Source: Balamuthia mandrillaris
Taxonomy: Eukaryota > Discosea > Longamoebia > Balamuthiidae
Assembly: GCA_031835245.1 (NCBI GenBank)
Contig: JAVKOQ010000175.1
Coordinates: forward strand, 1-64,000
Reading direction: 5' to 3'
DNA: 64,000 nt
This document shows, one piece after another, positions 58,317 to 64,000 of this stretch. How positions within the stretch are numbered: position 1 is the stretch's first letter; every line of letters starts with the position of its first letter. The notes beneath the pieces were generated by a model, which searched no databases, was not told the DNA's origin, and worked only from the letters and a program-made list of their open reading frames with translations. A program made the translations under genes and the position numbers.

Positions 58317-59280
58317 GCGTGGAAACCTTCTCTCCATTTTGCGTTTTTTGCTGCGAAAATAAAGGATCAGGCTACCTCAAATTTTATTGGCAGAGACATG
58401 GGCAGAGAGCAGCAATTAATATGGGCTTGGTGGTTCCTTAAGCTCACATCCCTGGTTAAACAAACAAAGCTCTATTCCTAAGTGCCACTAAATGAAAGGA
58501 TATTATACTTGAAATAAGGAGACCATAATATTATATGTTATTTTTTGATGTTGGCTTTGTTCATAATTAGCTTGTTTATGTAGGATTTTTAAGATAAGGA
58601 GAATTATTAAGTTTGTTTTGGGTTAACAATGATTGTTATGTAATTTTTCACATAAATAAAGCTGTTCTACTGCAAAGAACAAAACACACATTATGTATGC
58701 TTTTTTTTAGTCCTTGTTCATTTTTCAAAAATGCTGAAGAGAGAAAAAACAATACACAAGTTATATTGCATAAACTCAGGATTGTAGTGCAAGAAAGGAG
58801 TTGGTTTGAGGACCCACAAAGGTACCTGTCCTGAAACAATAAATGCATTGAACCATTCTTGGTTTGGTGCTTTCTCTAAGGTTTTTAATGAAGCATGAGT
58901 TGTAAAAGGAGTTACCAAAATGCTCTCAATTCCTCACTTACTGCCTTTCTTATATCTTTCCTAAGATGTAATCTTGGATGACAATTGCAGCTTCTATGCC
59001 AAAGGACACAACTTTGCAAGAGAACTCATTGCCCCAATGGGTGTCCAGAGTATAGCCCTGTAGAGAGTTTTTGCTTTTTAAGTGTCATCTCTGTAACTAC
59101 TCCACTTTTGCAGACTTACTAACATAAATTATTACCATATTAAATAAAGTCACCATGTCTCATATACTTGGATAATATCAAGCATGTAGATAGTAAGTTT
59201 AATAAGAATTAGTCTTCTTCTTCTTTTTCTATTTTTTTCTCAACCTCCTTTTTCTCCTTTTCCACTTCTAAATGTACTCC
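58317..59280. other. AT-rich segment left of the LTR element, with coding-like minus-strand pieces
   Basis: Base composition differs sharply from the neighbouring genes (AT-rich, few microsatellites). On the minus strand 58718-58918 has a protein-like frame (APNQEWFNAFIVSGQVPLWV) of no family I know. It may belong to an older inserted element or an organelle-derived piece; I cannot assign it. Confidence 0.35.
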
Positions 59281-61157
59281 AGTTTGTTGGCAAAATCACC
59301 AACACTTATCTCAAGACTCCTCGTGTTGGATCCGTCCCGGACCCTCAGCTCTTCTTTCTTTTATATCCCCCCATCCTTCCTTTCTCCTCTTTCCCTTTTC
59401 TCGAGGTGTACTTTGAAGCAACGTCGGAGATTCACTCTCGTTGTCCTTCCTCTATTCTCTTGAATACACTTCTTGTCTCGTCACCGACTCTTTTATTCCA
59501 AAGGTTGGATTCAACCAACATTTTTTTTGACTTACATAAGTGATTCAAATCCCCGCTTGCGTTACGCACATCATGGAAGCCTCAGCCGCTCTCGACACCC
59601 TCCGTGAACAGCTTCGCAAAGCACAACAGGAGTACCTCCGCATGCTCCAACAATCCTTTCAGCTTGAACTCGACATCCCCAACTGTCTTGAGACTGAACG
59701 CGCCGCCAAAGAAGAAGAACAGCGCAAGTTAGACGACGCCGCAGAACACACTAGAAAGGCCATGGAACGGTTACAACATCGTATAGACAGCTTTGTTGCT
59801 TTCCTCGCATCCACCTCTGCCACACTAGGCAGTTCTTCCACGTACAACACTACCGCTGCCGCTGTTTCTCCTCCCTCTCCCGTCCCACAGATCTCGCCCA
59901 TACAGTCACCTTGTCCGAGTTCACCCTCTCCTGTTGACATTTCCGTCAACAACACAACTGCTTCCAACAGCACGAACGTTGCCTCTGTCCCTGAAGAACA
60001 GAGCAACACAACTACTCCTTCGCCTCCTACACAGAAGAAAACGCCTCGCCTTCCCCCCGGACTACCTAAGTTCGACGTCAGCAAGCGCCAGGACCCCGCT
60101 CTTCACACCATGGAACTGGAGTATCACCTTAACGCCTACAACTACCCTGAGGATAGATGGACGCAAGCCCTCATCACCACCCTTGTTGGGGACGGACGTC
60201 TTTGGGCCATTAGCGCTCTACGAGACCAACCATGGAACGTCGCCCGAGACCTCTTCCATCGGCACTACCGCCTTCCAGACATCGAGGCCACAACGATCGA
60301 GGCCGTCACGTCGTTTCGACAGAAGCCTGGCGAAAGCGTTCATCAGCTCATCAATCGGTACTCTGTACTCTGTAATCGTCTTCCTGACACCTTCTACGAC
60401 TACCTCAAAGCTTTCTTCTTTGGACGAGCCCTTCTTCCCCACATAAAGTCGAAGTACAAGCAACAGACTCTTCGCAACAAGCCACAAGACGTCACCGCTG
60501 CTTTCGAGCTCGCAGTCCTCATTGAGACAGAGTTTCCCCAACCTTCTTCAAAAGATAAAGGTCACACCAAGTTATCACAAAGGCAATCATTACCCCACAC
60601 AATGGGTGCTGTTTGCGCACACTGCAAACTACGCAACCACACGGAAGATCAGTGCCAGAAAAAGGCCCGCAGGCTACAACGGCAGGCTTCTCCAGCAACG
60701 TCTGCTACGCCAGCCTCATCTTCTGCTCCTACAACACGCAACCCCACGTCAACACTGCCGCAACAAACACGCGCGCAACCACCAGCACGCCAGTCCTCTC
60801 CCAGCTCACGTTCCCTCAACTCCATGTCTTCTACGCAACAACAGAGCAGCACACCCGCTCCCGCCGCTGAGCAGCAAGACTCTATCGGAGGTGAAGAGGA
60901 GTACGACGAGTTCTTTGAGTCACAACAGGCTCTCAACTCGATCACCGTCACGGATGATCTGCCCGGACCTAACGACCCTATCTGTGCTCCGATGACCATT
61001 AACGGCCGTCGTGTCACTGCTGTCATTGACTCTGGCGCCAGCCACTCCTTTATGGACCCTTCTATCGTTGACTTAGTTCGTGCCAAAACCAAGCAAGCCA
61101 ACTACACGGTCAAACTCGGACACCGTGAAACCACTGCTTGGATTCAACCAACAAGTT
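59281..61157 (+). mobile_element. LTR retrotransposon remnant, Ty3/gypsy-like, with gag-protease region
   Basis: A probable LTR of 236 bp (59285-59520) starts TGTTGG and ends CCAACA. The internal part encodes a Gag-like protein (from about 59573), with a capsid-like core, a Cys-His zinc knuckle (CAHCKLRNHTEDQC) and an aspartic-protease motif (VIDSGASHSFMD). The right end (61138-61153) matches the last 16 bp of the LTR, and AGTT flanks both ends as a 4-bp target duplication. The element is broken, with about one major loss: no reverse transcriptase, RNase H or integrase is present. The long open gag region suggests a fairly recent insertion. The nearest full-length family member was not available for comparison. 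Confidence 0.8.
59285..59520 (+). repeat. 5' long terminal repeat
   Basis: Bounded by TGTTGG and CCAACA inverted ends and preceded by AGTT. Its last 16 bases (TTGGATTCAACCAACA) recur at the right end of the element. Confidence 0.7.
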
Positions 61158-61633
61158 CTTCACTTGGGGTTGTCTTTATACACTTGAGTTCCTGGAAAAT
61201 AAGATGATTATGTCAAGCTTGTTGTTTGATAGAACCTTGTAATAAGTTGTAGTAATAGATAGCCTTTATTATTGCTTTGGCTTGTTTTGCACTTTCATTT
61301 TCCATACTATATTTCTCAGCGTCTGAGTTTACAATCTCCTGAAGAACAGGTTGCCCACTCTTGTAGCTAATTGGTGTGTTGCCATATTGTTCTTGTTGGT
61401 TTCTTCCTCTGTTTATTTTTTTAATTATCATCTATTTTCACATAAGGAAAGCAATTATGTTTATTTTTTTGCATTTCATTTTGTCAATATATATACTCAC
61501 ATAACAAAAACATGTTCAATATTACGGTTTCCTCATTTAGGCCTATACCTCACCTTTGAGGCTTGATCAACAAACAGTTTCTCATGAAGAGGGAAGAATG
61601 ACCATTGCAAAACAAAAAAACAAAAAAGAAATA
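61158..61633. other. AT-rich segment right of the LTR element
   Basis: Similar in composition to 58317-59280. The minus strand at 61213-61431 has a protein-like frame (QEIVNSDAEKYSMENESAKQ) with no recognised family. The two AT-rich stretches were probably one unit before the LTR element landed in it. Confidence 0.35.
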
Positions 61634-61704
61634 GGCGCCTACGAGGATCGAACTCGTGACCTTCAGTTTACAAGACTGACGCTCTACCACTAAGCTAAGG
61701 CGCC
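61634..61704 (-). tRNA. tRNA-Thr (anticodon TGT)
   Basis: Same cloverleaf as the tRNA at 58246-58316, with anticodon loop CTTGTAA. Only this wobble position differs over 71 bases. T-rich runs follow on the minus strand. The flanks are unlike those of the other copy. Confidence 0.95.
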
Positions 61705-61893
61705 GTTATGCGCAATTTTCGCTGAATTTGAGGTGGAATGGCCAACTCTTTTGTAGATTGGAGTATTCTAGAATGGCGAGACATATCAGGTGTTGCGCAA
61801 CGGCAGGTCTTCCGCAAACCCGCTGGCCGGTTGGTTCTCTCTTTAGGAAAAGCAACACGAAATGCTAGCCAGCGTGATATGTACAAAAAATGT

Positions 61894-62923
61894 TCATTCA
61901 TTATTACATTGAAGCGGATCGTTTTGAAAGGAGAAGGCTGGATAGGTTTTCAGGCAAGGCGCAGAGGCGCTCCTTTCTCGGTGTGGCGCTCGGTTGAACC
62001 ATGGGTGGCTCCAAACGTCCAACAGCGTTGCCCTGTGCAAGGAGTTGGGTTGCAAGAGCCTACGGAGGAGGTCCGCTGCCTCCAGGGAGACGTGGAAGCC
62101 GAGGTCCAACGCACCGCAGAGAATGTTGTTGAGGCTCTCGGCAGAGGTGGGCGCGGCAAAGGGAACTCTTCCCATGAGCATCATGTACAACACCGCTCCA
62201 CAGCTCCACAGATCGACCTCTGGTCCAACATAGTACTCCGCTGTCAAGACCTCGGGAGCGGCATAGTGGAAGCTGCCGCATATGGCGTTGGTAGGAGAGA
62301 GGCTGCTCCATCTGGCACCTAAACCGAAGTCGCAGAGCAGCACTCTTCGGTCCATTGTCAACAGAATGTTCTCTGGCTGTTTGTTTTGCGTGTTGTTGTA
62401 ACGTGAGAAAAGAATAAAAACAGAGAAGCAAAAAAGAAAAGAAGCGAGCAAGAGTGCGGAAACTGACCTTGATATCTCTGTGGATGAAACCGTGTTTGTG
62501 CATATGCCCAATGGCTTCTATGATCTGTCGAAAGACTGTCCACGCCTCCCACTCCTGCAACCTTCCGTTCCTACAGACGTACTCAAAGAGATCCCCGCCG
62601 TCAGCGTACTCCAGCACTATGCACAGCCGCTTCTGGTTCTCCACCGTATCTATCAGCTTGATGATGTTCTTGTGTGGAGGGAGCTCTTTCAGCACAGCGA
62701 TCTCTCTTCTTGCCATGCGCAGCGCTCTCTCTTGGCAACAAGGGTCCACGCAGGCGGCCTTGTGCGTCCCCGAGTTGGTGGGGCAAGAGGCAGCGGAGGG
62801 AAGCTTCTTGTCCACCACTTTGAGGGCTACCTTTTGACGGAGGCAGTTCTTGTGTCGCCCAAGGTAGACCCTGGCCCCTGCTCCGGAGCCAAGGTGCCGT
62901 CGAACATGGTAGTCCCTCACCAT
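61894..62923 (-). CDS. Serine/threonine protein kinase, SNF1/BRSK-like
   Basis: Two exons (62923-62468 and 62376-61894) give 312 residues, essentially a bare kinase domain. Features in order are the glycine loop GSGAGARVYLG, the ATP-binding Lys in VALKVVDK, the C-helix Glu in ARREIAVLKEL, the hinge LEYADGGDLFEYV, the catalytic HRDIKPEN (the intron falls within it, after HRDIK), DFGLGARW, and the short activation loop CGSFHYAAPE typical of AMPK-related kinases. DLWSCGAVLYMMLMGRVPF and a last helix HPWFNRAP follow. An insert of about 25 residues with four Cys lies between the Lys and the C helix. No UBA or KA1 domain follows. The Met at 62923 may not be the true start: the frame is open upstream and a further exon near 63060-63150 is possible. 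Confidence 0.9.
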
Positions 62924-63786
62924 GTACCGCAGCTCTTGGTCTGGTTCTATGTTCGGTTCTGTTCGGCGGCCAACCACAATTGTGCAGAGCTATGGGTCAG
63001 AGAGGAACAACAAGAAGAAAAAAAGCGGAAGAAGGAAGGAGAGGCTGGCTTGCTAACCTGCTTCTGCCAGGACGGACTCCCTTTGTCGGTACCTAAAGTC
63101 CGTACGACTTGTGTCAGAAGAGAAGGAACGACATAGCAATCGCATAGTAGTTCGTTCACCCTTGCAGTGTTCCTGTTGGTGTTGTTGTTGTTCTCTTCCG
63201 GTTTTGGTTGACCCAGAAAACAAAAAAAACAAAAACAAAAACAAAAACAAAAAAAGGAACAGAGGAGGGAACCAAAGGAATCCGCTGTTGTTGGATGTCA
63301 ATTTTTATTTATTTTATTTTTTTTTGGGGGGGGGGTTGCTCTTTCTTCCCCGAACCTCTTCGTATCGGTGGCCATTCTTCCTCGAAGCGCTGCGCACGTG
63401 TCCCGGATAGGGCAACAAACAAACCGGCCGAACGAAGCGCGTCAAGCATTGGCCTTTGACGGAAATTTCCCGCCAGCAACGAAAATCTACCGAAATGTAC
63501 AATTAAGGTAAATTATTGATGAAAGTCTATCTGAAATTTGCCTGATTTCGTTGTCTTAGGTAACGCGGTAGTCTCCAATCTAAATGAAATATTCTTTATA
63601 TGATAATTGATCTGTGTTGCACAGCAACCATCACACGTCATCTATTCATATCGGGCAAACACCCGATTTTATAATTAAAAAAGAAAAGAAAAGAAAGTGG
63701 GTCAGAGCGGTTTTGTGGAGGACGCAAGGAAAGGGTTTGTTTGTTTGTTTGTTTTTTTTTTTTTTGGGTTGTCCCGCTGCCCATGG
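62924..63786. other. Upstream region of the kinase and 3' flank of the next gene
   Basis: Contains a possible upstream kinase exon (minus strand, about 63062-63145, MRLLCRSFSSDTSRTDF) whose splice phase I could not reconcile. There are also AAAAAC repeats near 63225-63255 and a G run at 63324-63334. No other gene seen. Confidence 0.4.
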
Positions 63787-64000
63787 TTACAGGGCAGAGT
63801 TTTCTTGCAACTTACCGAGAAATGCGGCGTACTTCAACCTTTTTGCGGCCAGCCGTTGCGTTTGGAGTTGAACCTGCTCCAACAAACACGCCAGCTCCTC
63901 CTCTTCCGGTTGACTTTGCTTCCTTTTGTGGTCTTGCTGGTCCTCTTCTCTTTCTTCTTCTTTCAACCGGTTCTCCTTTCTCTTGGCGTACTCTTCCTCC
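63787..64000 (-). CDS. C-terminal part of a coiled-coil protein, start beyond window
   Basis: The frame is open from the right edge: Glu/Lys/Arg-rich helix (YAKRKENRLKEEEREED), then ELACLLEQVQLQTQRLAAKR and LKYAAFLGKLQENSAL before a stop at 63787. A GTAAGT donor lies within the last codons (CTCG|GTAAGT), so this may instead be an internal exon with the true end elsewhere. No family recognised. Confidence 0.5.
   Translation of the reverse strand, partial: EEEYAKRKENRLKEEEREEDQQDHKRKQSQPEEEELACLLEQVQLQTQRLAAKRLKYAAFLGKLQENSAL

Noticed and set aside
58317-61633. Nuclear copy of mitochondrial DNA
   Set aside because: AT-richness fits, but none of the protein-like pieces could be matched to a known mitochondrial gene by eye.

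Overview
The window is nuclear DNA of a eukaryote. It holds about 25 protein genes on both strands, most broken by short GT-AG introns. Signs of a free-living amoeba-like protist are three Frizzled-type receptors with Cys-rich ectodomains, F-box/ankyrin proteins of the kind common in amoebae, a Rac GTPase and a RasGEF. The nucleus-encoded mitochondrial HslV protease and a gamma-carboxylase homologue fit the same picture. An amoebozoan (an Acanthamoeba/Balamuthia-like centramoebid) is my best guess at low confidence; no rRNA or other phylogenetic marker is present. Intergenic and intronic DNA is full of pyrimidine microsatellites, usually oriented so that the C/T strand is the sense strand of the host intron.

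Layout. 1-10.7 kb: C-terminal part of NADH glutamate synthase (+), an SLC35F-like transporter (+), cytosolic HSP70 (-) and a RasGEF (-). 10.7-22.5 kb: a probable SKA1 kinetochore protein with a very long Ser-rich linker, then three tandem Frizzled/Smoothened-like receptor genes of nearly identical exon plan. 23-34 kb: mitochondrial HslV (+), a family-16 methyltransferase (+), ACAD8-like isobutyryl-CoA dehydrogenase (-), a decayed F-box/ankyrin fragment, the minor-spliceosome protein SNRNP48 (-), the tRNA methyltransferase TRMT10 (-) and an intact F-box/ankyrin gene (+). 34.4-40.1 kb: COG1, a Golgi tether subunit spread over many exons. 40.5-45 kb: four tandem two-exon genes for secreted proteins with eight conserved cysteines, plus a decayed fifth signal-peptide exon. 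46.3-58.1 kb: Rac, a PH/F-box/ankyrin/degenerate G-alpha-like protein, PI4K beta (-), a vitamin K-dependent gamma-carboxylase-like enzyme (+) and the SLX1 nuclease (-). 58.2-64 kb: two tRNA-Thr genes differing only in the wobble base, an AT-rich stretch between them carrying a broken LTR retrotransposon, a BRSK/SNF1-like kinase (-), and the end of a coiled-coil gene running in from the right.

The genes do not form one pathway. Several neighbours are packed tail to tail, with stop codons 16-123 bp apart. The best candidates for undescribed biology are the PH/F-box/ankyrin/pseudo-G-alpha fusion at 47.4-49.6 kb, the eight-Cys secreted-protein cluster at 40.5-45 kb, and the palindrome TGTCGACA, found 13 times where about one would be expected.
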